A stretch of DNA of 60,539 bases from Propionibacteriales bacterium (GTDB lineage Bacteria > Actinomycetota > Actinomycetes > Propionibacteriales > Nocardioidaceae), in assembly GCA_025929075.1 (NCBI GenBank), contig JAICMS010000002.1, positions 1 to 60,539 of the forward strand, written 5' to 3'. Each line of letters starts with the position of its first letter. Position 1 is the first letter of the stretch. This document shows, piece by piece, positions 9,197 to 17,327 of this stretch. Made by a program: the position numbers and the translations under genes. The notes below the pieces were generated by a model that was given only the letters and a program-made list of their open reading frames with translations, was not told the DNA's origin and searched no databases.

Positions 9197-10537
9197 ATGG
9201 AGGCTGTGCGCGACACCGCCTCGGTGCTCCACCTCGACCTCGACGCCTTCTTCGCTGCAGTGGAGCAGCGCGACAAGCCGTCACTGCGCGGACGACCTGT
9301 CGTCGTGGGCGGACTCGGGCCCCGTGGCGTGGTCGCGACAGCGTCCTACGAGGCGCGCCAGTTCGGCGTCCGGTCCGCAATGTCGATGATGGAGGCCCGA
9401 TCTCGGTGCCCGCACGCCGCCTTCCTCGCCGGTCGCTTCGACGCGTACCGTCGCTGCAGTGCTGATGTGATGGCCGTGCTGCATGACCTGTCACCTCTCG
9501 TTGAGCCGCTCTCCCTGGACGAGGCGTACGTCGACCTCTCGGCCGCTGGGCAGCTGACGGATCTGTCGCCGGCCGTCTTGTTCGACGTCGCCGAGGGTCT
9601 CCGGCGAGAGGTGTCGAGGGTGACCGGCGGGCTCACCGCCTCGGTCGGGATCGGCTCCTCGAAGCTCGTGGCGAAGATCGCGAGCGAGCTGGACAAGCCG
9701 GATGGAGTCGTGGTGGTGATCCCAGGGACAGAGCGCGACCTGCTCCGCCCGATGCAGGTCACCGTGATCCCCGGCGTCGGACCGGCAACCGGGAACCGGC
9801 TGCGGATGCTCGGCGTGACGACGATCGACGACCTGGAGCGTCTCAGTGTCGAGGAGCTGGTCCGAGTGCTGGGTCAGGCTCACGGGCGCAGCCTCTTCGC
9901 GCTTGCGCGCGGGGAGGACGACCGGGCCGTGATGGCCGAGCGCGAGAGCAAGTCGATCTCGGTGGAGGACACGTTCGACACCGACCTGGTGGAGCCGGCA
10001 CTGCTGTCGGCCATCGTCGACAGGCACGCCCGAGCGGTGTGTGAGCGGCTGGTGGGGTCGGGTTTGAGCGGCCGAACAGTCACCATCAAGGTGCGACAGC
10101 ACGACTTCACCACCAACACCCGCTCCACGACGCTGGCAGGCCCGACCGACCGGGCGGCCGTGGTCAGCAGGGTTGCGCGGGAGCTGCTTCGCGAGATCGA
10201 CACCTCGGCCGGCGTCCGACTGCTCGGCGTCGGGGTCTCCGGACTGGCCGACTGGGTGCAAGACGACCTCTTCGTCGACGACGAACCGCCAGAGGAGCCG
10301 GTGGCAGCAGCGCCGACTCCCGTCGACGTTGCCGGCCGCTCCACCGCCACCGGCTGGGTCGCCGGGATGGACGTGGAACACGACGACTTCGGGCCGGGCT
10401 GGGTCTGGGGCGCCGGTCTCGGGCGCGTCACGGTGCGGTTCGAGACCGCAGAGACAGGCGTCGGGCCGGTCCGCACGCTTGCCGCCGACGACAACCGACT
10501 GCGTCGTCGGCCGCTGCCGGCGCCGGACCCGGCCTGA
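9197..10537 (+). CDS. dinB: DNA polymerase IV (Y-family translesion polymerase)
   Basis: A 446-aa Y-family DNA polymerase that copies across damaged template. The catalytic palm shows HLDLDAFFAAVEQ at the N-terminus and SLDEAYVDLS about 100 residues later, holding the acidic metal ligands; the helix-hairpin-helix IPGVGPATGNRL follows near residue 190. The little-finger domain is complete, and the C-terminus has an extra region typical of actinobacterial DinB. ATG 9197 and GTG 9206 are both possible starts. No LexA box (CGAAC-N4-GTTCG) is visible in the 73-bp divergent gap, so SOS control is not supported here. Confidence 0.93.
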   Translation: MEAVRDTASVLHLDLDAFFAAVEQRDKPSLRGRPVVVGGLGPRGVVATASYEARQFGVRSAMSMMEARSRCPHAAFLAGRFDAYRRCSADVMAVLHDLSPLVEPLSLDEAYVDLSAAGQLTDLSPAVLFDVAEGLRREVSRVTGGLTASVGIGSSKLVAKIASELDKPDGVVVVIPGTERDLLRPMQVTVIPGVGPATGNRLRMLGVTTIDDLERLSVEELVRVLGQAHGRSLFALARGEDDRAVMAERESKSISVEDTFDTDLVEPALLSAIVDRHARAVCERLVGSGLSGRTVTIKVRQHDFTTNTRSTTLAGPTDRAAVVSRVARELLREIDTSAGVRLLGVGVSGLADWVQDDLFVDDEPPEEPVAAAPTPVDVAGRSTATGWVAGMDVEHDDFGPGWVWGAGLGRVTVRFETAETGVGPVRTLAADDNRLRRRPLPAPDPA

Positions 10538-10594
10538 GCTCGATTCTGTCCGGAGTTGGAGAAGGGGCGGGTGGACGGCCGTCAAGCAGCCGCC

Positions 10595-10615
10595 GAAACG
10601 ATACGTAAACGTTTC
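10595..10615. promoter_or_regulatory. Operator-like inverted repeat upstream of sigB-like gene
   Basis: GAAACG and CGTTTC flank nine bases that contain a TACGTA palindrome. A second perfect palindrome, TTACCGGTAA, lies at 10750-10759, just before the gene's RBS. TAGTAC near 10679 could be a -10 box. The 261-bp gap after dinB therefore probably holds the promoter and a regulator site, but no regulator can be named. Confidence 0.35.
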
Positions 10616-10798
10616 CTGAGCGGGTGTAAGAAGCGAGTGAGAGGGGCAACTACCACGCAAGGACTCGCGTCTAACAGGTAGTACACAAGACGATCGGGGC
10701 GCCGGACATCGTCCACAGCCGCGGAATCTTCAGTCGCCATCGTTCGTTGTTACCGGTAAGTCGGAGGAGACGCAGGTCCGGCAAGGAAGGGAGCATCA

Positions 10799-11761
10799 GT
10801 GGCTACACGTCGCAGTTCGGTGGAGTCTCGCGACCACGGGATCGAGGGGCGCGACAGCGTCGGCCTCTACCTCGACGAGATCGCCCGCACACCGCTTCTC
10901 GACGCCGCCACCGAGGTGGAGCTGTCGAAGGCCATTGAGGCGGGCCTGGTCGCTGCGCACCTGCTGGAGACCGGCCGAGTCGGCAGCAAGAAGGGCGGTG
11001 CGCCGATGGCAGCCACCCGGGCCGAGCTCGAATGGCTCGTTGAGGACGGTCAGCGCGCCACCGAACGCTTCATCCAGGCCAACCTCCGTCTCGTCGTCTC
11101 GATCGCCCGCAAGTACGGCCGGTCGGCCATGCCGATGCTCGACCTGGTCCAGGAGGGCAACACCGGGCTGATCCGGGCCGTGGAGAAGTTCGACTACGCC
11201 AAGGGGTTCAAGTTCTCGACGTACGCCACCTGGTGGGTCCGCCAGGCCATCACCAGGGGCATCGCCCAGCAGGCGCGCGTGGTCCGGCTCCCGGTCCACG
11301 TCGTCGAGGAGCTCAACCAGATCGGGTCTGCTCGGCGCAGCCTCGAGCGGCACCTCGGGAGAGAACCGGAGCCGGAGGAGATCGCCGGCGAGCTCGACAT
11401 GCCCGTCGACCGGGTGCTCGACCTCATCGCCTGGGGTCGTGACCATGTCAGCCTCGACACACCGGTCGACGAGGACGGCGAGACCTCGCTCGGCGACTTG
11501 GTCGCCAGGGAGACGACCCCGGGCCCCGACGCCGCGGTGCTCGACGACGAGTCACGGCGTCGCCTCGACAACCTCGTCGAGCGGCTCGACGAGCGCTCCG
11601 CGGACGTCATCCGGTCGCGCTATGGGCTCGTCGACGGTCGCCAGGAGAAGCTGGCCGACATTGGAGCCCGCCACGGCGTCTCGGCTGAGCGGGTTCGCCA
11701 ACTGGAGCGCGAGGCCCTCGCGCAGCTGCGCAAGCTGGCCGATCCGGACCTGGCTGCCTAG
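10799..11761 (+). CDS. sigB: Group 2 RNA polymerase sigma factor (SigB/HrdD-like)
   Basis: A 320-aa non-essential-type relative of the principal sigma factor. It has a short region 1.2 (DSVGLYLDEIARTPLL), region 2 with LRLVVSIARKYG and [17 protein letters not shown], region 3 and a region 4 helix-turn-helix (GVSAERVRQLEREAL). It lacks the long N-terminal tail of the nearby sigA and the Lys-rich low-complexity part. The GTG at 10799 has AAGGGAG about six bases upstream. The family usually serves stationary phase and stress. The sigA...sigB neighbourhood resembles other actinobacteria. It is convergent with coaE. Confidence 0.9.
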   Translation: MATRRSSVESRDHGIEGRDSVGLYLDEIARTPLLDAATEVELSKAIEAGLVAAHLLETGRVGSKKGGAPMAATRAELEWLVEDGQRATERFIQANLRLVVSIARKYGRSAMPMLDLVQEGNTGLIRAVEKFDYAKGFKFSTYATWWVRQAITRGIAQQARVVRLPVHVVEELNQIGSARRSLERHLGREPEPEEIAGELDMPVDRVLDLIAWGRDHVSLDTPVDEDGETSLGDLVARETTPGPDAAVLDDESRRRLDNLVERLDERSADVIRSRYGLVDGRQEKLADIGARHGVSAERVRQLEREALAQLRKLADPDLAA

Positions 11762-11789
11762 CGCCACCCGAGCCACAGTCGCCATCGAC

Positions 11790-11826
11790 GTCGGCCCACT
11801 CCGGTCACTGCCGGTGGTGGGCCGAC
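11790..11826. terminator. Hairpin overlapping the 3' end of coaE
   Basis: GTCGGCCCAC at 11790-11799 pairs exactly with 11817-11826, and an inner CCGG/CCGG pair extends the helix. It spans the coaE stop codon and lies 29 nt after the sigB-like stop, so it could end both convergent transcripts. There is no U-tract. Confidence 0.55.
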
Positions 11827-12416
11827 TCTCGTTGCAGACTCGCCCACAACGCCGCCACCTGAGCACGTAGCGCGGGGAGATCGCGGTCGTTGTGCAGCAC
11901 GTGGTCGGCGACCGCGAGCCGCTGCTCCCGCGTCGCCTGGGCGGCCACACGGGCTCTGACGTCGCTCTCGTCGAGCCCTCGATCTGCCACGACCCGACGG
12001 ACAGCGATGTCCAGCGGACAGTCGACGACGACGACGGTGTCGAACCCGGCGGCCTGACCGGTCTCGACCAGTAGGGGGATGTCGTGCACGACGATGGCAC
12101 TGGCGGCGGCCTCGGCTTCGATCTCTGCGGCCCGCTGCCGGACCAAGGGGTGCACGATGGCCTCAAGCCGGGCCCGAGCTGCGGGGTCGGCGAAGACTCG
12201 CCGGCCCAACGCGTTCCGGTCCAGCCCGCCCGAACTGTCGACGATCCCGGGGCCGAAGGCTGCGACGACATCGGCAAGACCCGGGGTACCTGGCCCGACG
12301 ACCTCCCGTGCCAACAGGTCGGCATCGACCACCACGGCTCCGTGCTCGGCGAGCAGCCGCGCCACGGTGGACTTGCCCGAGCCGATCCCCCCGGTCAGCG
12401 CCACCCGATAGGTCAT
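11805..12416 (-). CDS. coaE: Dephospho-CoA kinase
   Basis: A 203-aa kinase that phosphorylates the 3'-OH of dephospho-CoA, the last step of coenzyme A synthesis. The P-loop GGIGSGKS is at residues 9-16, followed by DADLLARE, the HPLVRQRA segment and DIPLLVETG of the CoA-binding part. The open frame continues far upstream but overlaps rpsA; the ATG at 12416 gives the family length. It follows rpsA by 46 nt on the same strand, the same order as in Mycobacterium. Many actinobacterial CoaE proteins carry a C-terminal UPF0157 domain; this one does not. Confidence 0.95.
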   Translation of the reverse strand: MTYRVALTGGIGSGKSTVARLLAEHGAVVVDADLLAREVVGPGTPGLADVVAAFGPGIVDSSGGLDRNALGRRVFADPAARARLEAIVHPLVRQRAAEIEAEAAASAIVVHDIPLLVETGQAAGFDTVVVVDCPLDIAVRRVVADRGLDESDVRARVAAQATREQRLAVADHVLHNDRDLPALRAQVAALWASLQRESAHHRQ

Positions 12417-12462
12417 CGCCACACCGCCTGGCGCCCGACCGCCGATCCGGCGAGCTCTCCGG

Positions 12463-13986
12463 CTACTCCTCCGAGCCGCCGGTGAGCTTCTCGCGCAGCG
12501 CCTGCAGCGCCTCGTCGGAGGCCAGCGCCCCCTGCGAAGGCGTCGCTTCGCCGGTCTCTTCGTCGGCTGCCGCATCGGGGTCACTGGAGGTGTAGTTGGA
12601 CACCTCGCCGCTCTCGGCGTCGGCCTTGTGGGCCTCCTCGACCTGCTTGCGGTGCGCCTCCCAGCGAGCGTGCGCATCGGCGTACTGCCGCTCCCAGGTG
12701 GCCTTCTGCTCGTCGTACCCCTCGAGCCACTCGCCGGTCTCGGCGTCGAAGCCCTCTGGGTAGAGGTAGTTGCCCTGCTCGTCATAGGAAGCGGCCATGC
12801 CGTAGAGCGCCGGGTCGAACTCCTCAGACGTGTGGTCGATGCTCTCGTTGGCCTGCTTCAGCGACAGCGAGATGCGACGCCGGTCGAGGTCGATGTCGAT
12901 GATCTTGACCATCACGTCGTCGCCCACCTGGACGACCTGCTCGGGGATCTCCACGTGCCGCTCGGCAAGCTCGGAGATGTGGACGAGGCCCTCGATGCCC
13001 TCGTCGACGCGGACGAACGCGCCGAACGGCACGAGCTTGGTGACCTTGCCCGGCACGATCTGCCCCATCTGGTGGGTGCGCGCGAACTGCTGCCAGGGGT
13101 CCTCCTGGGTCGCCTTCAGCGACAGCGAGACCCGCTCGCGCTCCATGTCGACGTCGAGAACCTCGACGGTGACGTCCTGGCCGACCTCGACGACCTCGCC
13201 AGGGTGGTCGATGTGCTTCCAGGAGAGCTCGGACACGTGGACCAGGCCGTCGACGCCGCCGAGATCGACGAACGCGCCGAAGTTGACGATCGAGGACACC
13301 ACGCCGCTGCGGATCTGGCCCTTCTGCAACTGGGTCAGGAAGTTGTGACGGACCTCGGACTGGGTCTGCTCCAGCCACGCCCGCCGGGACAGCACGACGT
13401 TGTTGCGGTTCTTGTCGAGCTCGATGATCTTCGCCTCGAGCTCGCGGCCGACGTACGGCTGCAGATCGCGGACCCGCCGCATCTCCACGAGGGAGGCGGG
13501 AAGGAAGCCGCGCAGTCCGATGTCGACGATCAGGCCGCCCTTGACCACTTCGATGACAGTGCCGTTGACGACACCGTCCTCGTCTTTGAGCTTCTCGATC
13601 GTGCCCCATGCGCGCTCGTACTGGGCGCGCTTCTTGGACAGGATCAGCCGACCTTCCTTGTCCTCCTTCTGCAACACCAGGGCCTCGACCTTGTCGCCGA
13701 CCGCAACCACATCGGCCGGGTCGACATCGTGCTTGATCGACAGCTCTCGGGAGGGGATCACGCCCTCGGTCTTGTAGCCGATGTCGAGCAGGACCTCGTC
13801 GCGGTCGACCTTGACCACGGTGCCTTCGACGATGTCTCCGTCGTCGAAGTACTTGATCGTGGCGTCAATGGCGGCAAGGAAGTCGTCGGCAGAGCCGATG
13901 TCGTTGACAGCGACCTGCGGGGTGCTCGCGGTGGCTCCCTGGGCGGGGCCCTGCGCGGCGGGCGGTGCGTCGATGCTGCTGGTCAT
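12463..13986 (-). CDS. rpsA: 30S ribosomal protein S1
   Basis: A 507-aa protein with four S1 RNA-binding domains between about residues 45 and 385. The first is GDIVEGTVVKVDRDEVLLDI; the third and fourth have the classic FGAFVDLGGVDGLVHVSELS and FGAFVRVDEGIEGLVHISEL. The last 110 residues are acidic and less ordered, as in other actinobacteria. S1 helps mRNA bind the small subunit; four domains rather than six is normal here. The ATG at 13986 is preferred over upstream frames. It lies directly before coaE, probably in one operon. Confidence 0.95.
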   Translation of the reverse strand: MTSSIDAPPAAQGPAQGATASTPQVAVNDIGSADDFLAAIDATIKYFDDGDIVEGTVVKVDRDEVLLDIGYKTEGVIPSRELSIKHDVDPADVVAVGDKVEALVLQKEDKEGRLILSKKRAQYERAWGTIEKLKDEDGVVNGTVIEVVKGGLIVDIGLRGFLPASLVEMRRVRDLQPYVGRELEAKIIELDKNRNNVVLSRRAWLEQTQSEVRHNFLTQLQKGQIRSGVVSSIVNFGAFVDLGGVDGLVHVSELSWKHIDHPGEVVEVGQDVTVEVLDVDMERERVSLSLKATQEDPWQQFARTHQMGQIVPGKVTKLVPFGAFVRVDEGIEGLVHISELAERHVEIPEQVVQVGDDVMVKIIDIDLDRRRISLSLKQANESIDHTSEEFDPALYGMAASYDEQGNYLYPEGFDAETGEWLEGYDEQKATWERQYADAHARWEAHRKQVEEAHKADAESGEVSNYTSSDPDAAADEETGEATPSQGALASDEALQALREKLTGGSEE

Positions 13987-14153
13987 GAAGAGGGGACTCC
14001 GATGAGGGGTAGAAGGATCGTGCGTGCACGCCAAAGGCCCTTGGATCGCGATCCCACCGGTGACCGGGGCCGAACGACCTTGGCCTGGTCGATGAAAACT
14101 ACGAGCACACGCCTGCTCCGTCTGAGGCCGTGCAGGCCGATAGCGCAACGCTC

Positions 14154-14183
14154 AGGATACGTGTTCCGCGCCACGTGGAGCAA
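14154..14183 (-). promoter_or_regulatory. Candidate rpsA promoter
   Basis: On the minus strand TATCCT (14159-14154) follows TTGCTC (14183-14178) at 18-nt spacing, a moderate fit to a housekeeping promoter. Transcription from it would give an rpsA leader of about 160 nt that includes the palindrome GGATCGCGATCC at 14043-14054. A long leader is compatible with S1 autocontrol, which is inference. Confidence 0.35.
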
Positions 14184-14201
14184 CCGAGACGAGGCACGTT
14201 C

Positions 14202-15173
14202 TCAGCCAGTCACTCCAGGCGGCCGTCGCTGCTCCTCCCACGGCCACGCCAACGGGTCTGCGTCGCGAGCCTGTGCCAGCAACAGCTCGGTTGCCATCTC
14301 GGTGATCGCGTTGGTCCGTTGGCGACCTGCCAGCTCGACGAGCGCCCACAGATCCATGCACCGAGAGAGCCGCAGGACGTCTGGATGGAGAGCCGGCGCG
14401 GCCGCAAGGAAGGCGGACACGACAGCCTCCACGAACGCCGGTGCCCGCTCGAACCTGGTCAGATTCCCCAGGTCGGTGTACGGCGACCCGGCGTGGGCGA
14501 ACTCCCAGTCGAGCAGCCCCGTGACCTCGAGCGTGGCGGAGTCGACGAGCAGGTTCTTGGGATTGAAGTCGCTGTGCACGAGGACATTGCGGCGCGGCGA
14601 CCGCTCTGGCCCCGGCTGCTCGGCCTCGGCCAGCACAGTCTCCGCGTGGTCGAGCAGCGCGAGCAAGGCGGCCCAGTCAGGGTCCGGCCAGCCCGCCAGT
14701 CGGCCGTCCTGCCGAAACGTCTCCGCCCATGTCGGCAGGTCGTCGGCCGGGAGGCCATCGGACGAGACATGCAGCTCGGCATTGGCGAACATGCCGAAGG
14801 TGAGCATGGGGATGCCCGAGAGCCGGGCCAGTATGCGTCCCAGCGAGGTGCCGACCCGATGCAGCGCCGAGTCGTCCAGCGAGGGGATCAGCAGGTCCAG
14901 CCGCTGGCCAGGAAGCCGGCGGGTGACGAGCACGCCGGGCTTGCCGTCGGTCGCTGGGCGCTGGTCCACCACCTCCGGTACCGGGACGATGCCGTGGACC
15001 AGTCGCAGCAGGTTGGCATCGATGGCGGCGCGGTCGGGGTCGCGGGCATAGATGCGCAGCACCATCTGCTCGTCGCCGTCGCCCACGACGAACGTCTCGC
15101 CGCTGTAGCCGCCCGCGAGCGGCCGCATCGCGGCTTCGGTCCACCACCCGTCGGAGGCGTGCGGTTGGGTCAT
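14202..15173 (-). CDS. Aminoglycoside phosphotransferase-fold kinase
   Basis: A 323-aa APH/choline-kinase-family phosphotransferase. The nucleotide-binding N-lobe shows LAGGYSGETF near residue 19 and VLRIY. The catalytic loop is HSDFNPKN and the metal site DWEFAH about 20 residues later, so the active site looks complete. The substrate is unknown; such enzymes phosphorylate hydroxyl groups of sugars, alcohols or antibiotics. It overlaps the amidohydrolase gene by 4 nt (ATGA) and so is translationally coupled as the last gene of a four-gene minus-strand run. A true antibiotic-resistance role is not supported by context. Confidence 0.88.
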   Translation of the reverse strand: MTQPHASDGWWTEAAMRPLAGGYSGETFVVGDGDEQMVLRIYARDPDRAAIDANLLRLVHGIVPVPEVVDQRPATDGKPGVLVTRRLPGQRLDLLIPSLDDSALHRVGTSLGRILARLSGIPMLTFGMFANAELHVSSDGLPADDLPTWAETFRQDGRLAGWPDPDWAALLALLDHAETVLAEAEQPGPERSPRRNVLVHSDFNPKNLLVDSATLEVTGLLDWEFAHAGSPYTDLGNLTRFERAPAFVEAVVSAFLAAAPALHPDVLRLSRCMDLWALVELAGRQRTNAITEMATELLLAQARDADPLAWPWEEQRRPPGVTG

Positions 15174-16759
15174 CGGCTGCTCCCGCGGCGCAGCGCCCGG
15201 CCGGCCAACACACCGGTGGATTGGCCGTCCTGTACGGCGACCTGGCCGTTCACCACCACCGCAGAGATCCCGACGGCGAACCGATGCGGCTCGGTGAAGG
15301 TGGCCGTATCGGCCACCTTCACCGCGTCGAACGCCACGATGTCGGCGTACGAGCCGGGTGTCAGCCGACCGCGGTCGGTCAGACCGAGGGCCGACACCGG
15401 CTTCACCGTCATCCGGTCAATCGCGTCGGCGAGGTCGAGCACGTGCTCGTCGCGCACGTACCGGCCGAGCACGCGGGCGAAGGAGCCGTAGCCGCGCGGG
15501 TGTGTCGGTGTGCTGCCCAACGGTCCGGCGGGCGATATCGAGGCGGCATCGGAACAGACGCCTACCCACGGGCGGCAAAGCTCCTCACGAAGGTTGTCCT
15601 CCGACATCGTGAAGAACGCTGTGCCGACCCGTGACCGGTCGTCGGCGATCAGCTCCAAGGCAGCGTCGAGCGGGTCGACACCTTCGAGCTCGGCCACCTG
15701 TGCCAGTGTCCGTCCCTGGAACCGACGGTTGCGCGCCTTGCGGGTCGAGAGGATGAGGACATCCTCGGGCCGCTTGCCGCCTTCCCACCGATCGCCCTCG
15801 CCCATCGCCGCCCGGATCGCGGTCCTGCTGGCCGGGTCGGCGAGCCTGTCGTACAGAGCGTCGGGGCCGCCTTCGTGGAACTCGTCGGGGATGAGCGTGG
15901 TCAGACCGGTGCCACTGGCGGTATAGGGGTAGACGTCGGCAGTGACCGCTCGGCCCTGCTGGCGCGCCGCATCGATCCGGTCCAGCACCCGCGGCAGGGC
16001 TGGCCAGTTCGCCCGACCAGACGCCTTCAGGTGGTAGATCTCGGCAGGCACTTCCGCCTCGGCCGAGATGCACAGTAGCTCCTCGACAGCTTGCTCGAGG
16101 CCCGCGGACTCGTCGCGAATGTGAGAGATGTACATGCCGCCGGAGTCGGCGACCACTCGGCAGAGAGCGACGAGCTCCTGGGTGGAGGCGTACGACTCAG
16201 GCGGATAGATCAGCGCCGTCGACAGGCCCAGTGCCCCGTCCGCCATCTCCTCCGCCAGCAAACCACGCATCTGGTCCAGCTCGGCGGCGGTGACCGGCCT
16301 GTCGTCGTACCCGACGACGAACGGCCGCAGGGTGCCGTTGCCGACGAAGGATGCGACGTTCTGTGCGGTCCCGCGCTGTTCGAGCAGGGTGAGGAAATCC
16401 GACAGCCGGCCCCAGGTCACCTGCAGATCCAGCTCGGCGTTGTCGCGCTCGAGCCGACGGCTCATGTCGGCCGTCAGCGGTCCCATCGTGTCGCCCTCCC
16501 CGAACACCTGGGTGGTCACGCCTTGGTGCAGCTCGCTCAGTGATCGCGGGTCGTTCCAGATGCTGAAGTAGGAGTGGCTCAGAATGTTGATGAAGCCCGG
16601 CGCGACGACCAGCCCCGACACATCGAGGGTTCGGGCGGCGTCGGTTTGGTCGAGCGGGCCGACGGCAGCCACCCGGTCACCCGTCACCGCGAGATCGGCG
16701 ACCTCCGGATCACGGTCGGCGCCGTAGAGCGTGCCGCCACGAAGGATCAGGTCGTACAT
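15170..16759 (-). CDS. N-acyl-D-amino-acid deacylase-like amidohydrolase
   Basis: A 529-aa amidohydrolase-superfamily protein close to D-aminoacylases and N-acyl-D-glutamate deacylases. The N-terminal beta-sandwich is followed by GFINILSHS at 55-63; the standard metal motif GFID-x-H-x-H is altered, with Asn58 for Asp and Leu60 for the first His, while His62 remains. Further conserved parts are YISHIRDE, EIYHLKASG, the YPYTASGTGL loop and a late VCSDAASI. A single-metal mechanism is known in this family, so the protein need not be dead. The gene is between a flavin-binding protein and a kinase in one run. The substrate is not known. Confidence 0.85.
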   Translation of the reverse strand: MYDLILRGGTLYGADRDPEVADLAVTGDRVAAVGPLDQTDAARTLDVSGLVVAPGFINILSHSYFSIWNDPRSLSELHQGVTTQVFGEGDTMGPLTADMSRRLERDNAELDLQVTWGRLSDFLTLLEQRGTAQNVASFVGNGTLRPFVVGYDDRPVTAAELDQMRGLLAEEMADGALGLSTALIYPPESYASTQELVALCRVVADSGGMYISHIRDESAGLEQAVEELLCISAEAEVPAEIYHLKASGRANWPALPRVLDRIDAARQQGRAVTADVYPYTASGTGLTTLIPDEFHEGGPDALYDRLADPASRTAIRAAMGEGDRWEGGKRPEDVLILSTRKARNRRFQGRTLAQVAELEGVDPLDAALELIADDRSRVGTAFFTMSEDNLREELCRPWVGVCSDAASISPAGPLGSTPTHPRGYGSFARVLGRYVRDEHVLDLADAIDRMTVKPVSALGLTDRGRLTPGSYADIVAFDAVKVADTATFTEPHRFAVGISAVVVNGQVAVQDGQSTGVLAGRALRRGSSR

Positions 16760-16775
16760 CGAACGCGCGCCCGGC

Positions 16776-17309
16776 TCAGCCGGCCGGCGGCCGTTGGTAG
16801 CGCCCGCGTCGATGGACCAGCGGGGCGACCTGCGAGCCGATCTCGACTGTCTCGACGATGCAGTCGGCCAACAGCGACCAACCCACCTCGGGCGGCTCGG
16901 TGTCGACGAGGCGCACGCCGGCCCAGGCGCTCACGCCGTGCAGCAGCGGGCCCCACTCGGTCTCGGTCCACTCCCCCAGCCGGAAGGCGCCACCGGGCGC
17001 GGGAGCGACCCCCCCGAAAGCATCGGCGAGCGCGCGGTGCTGCCACTCCAACAGCTGTACGACAGCTGTCCGGCTGCGCACGAGCTCACCAACCAGATCG
17101 GAGTCCGGGTCGAGCAGCGCGAGCACATGGCCCGGCGTCCCTGCAGCCACCATCAACGAGGACACCGTCAGACCGCAGCGCCGTCCAGGCCCGTCGAGAC
17201 GCCCCGCGGTCCACAGGCTCACCGTGCCGCCGAGGCGGCTCCGCAATCGGCGTACGACGTCGCGCTCATCCTCCGGCGGCAGGAACGGATGCTCGGAGTG
17301 GATGGTCAC
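16776..17309 (-). CDS. Flavin reductase-like / FMN-binding split-barrel protein
   Basis: A 177-aa protein with a flavin reductase-like split beta-barrel: GGTVSLWTAG, then the FMN-loop-like GLTVSSLMVAAGTPGHVLAL, DPDSDLVGEL, and a C-terminal GRYQRPP tail. Homologues reduce flavin with NAD(P)H or use bound FMN in small oxidoreductions. The GTG start at 17309 has only a weak RBS, in keeping with close coupling to the gene 18 nt upstream. The upstream gene is an F420-type oxidoreductase, so a shared redox task is possible but unproven. Confidence 0.78.
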   Translation of the reverse strand: MTIHSEHPFLPPEDERDVVRRLRSRLGGTVSLWTAGRLDGPGRRCGLTVSSLMVAAGTPGHVLALLDPDSDLVGELVRSRTAVVQLLEWQHRALADAFGGVAPAPGGAFRLGEWTETEWGPLLHGVSAWAGVRLVDTEPPEVGWSLLADCIVETVEIGSQVAPLVHRRGRYQRPPAG

Positions 17310-17327
17310 CGGCTCAGGTTACGGTCC

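Noticed and set aside
13983-14183. Short leader peptide gene before rpsA
   Set aside because: No RBS and no family likeness; better seen as untranslated leader.
12628-15051. Long open frame on the plus strand opposite rpsA
   Set aside because: Shadow of rpsA and the kinase gene; no domain recognised.
14202-15173. Antibiotic resistance kinase
   Set aside because: Only the APH fold is seen; neighbours and lack of any mobile element give no support for drug resistance.
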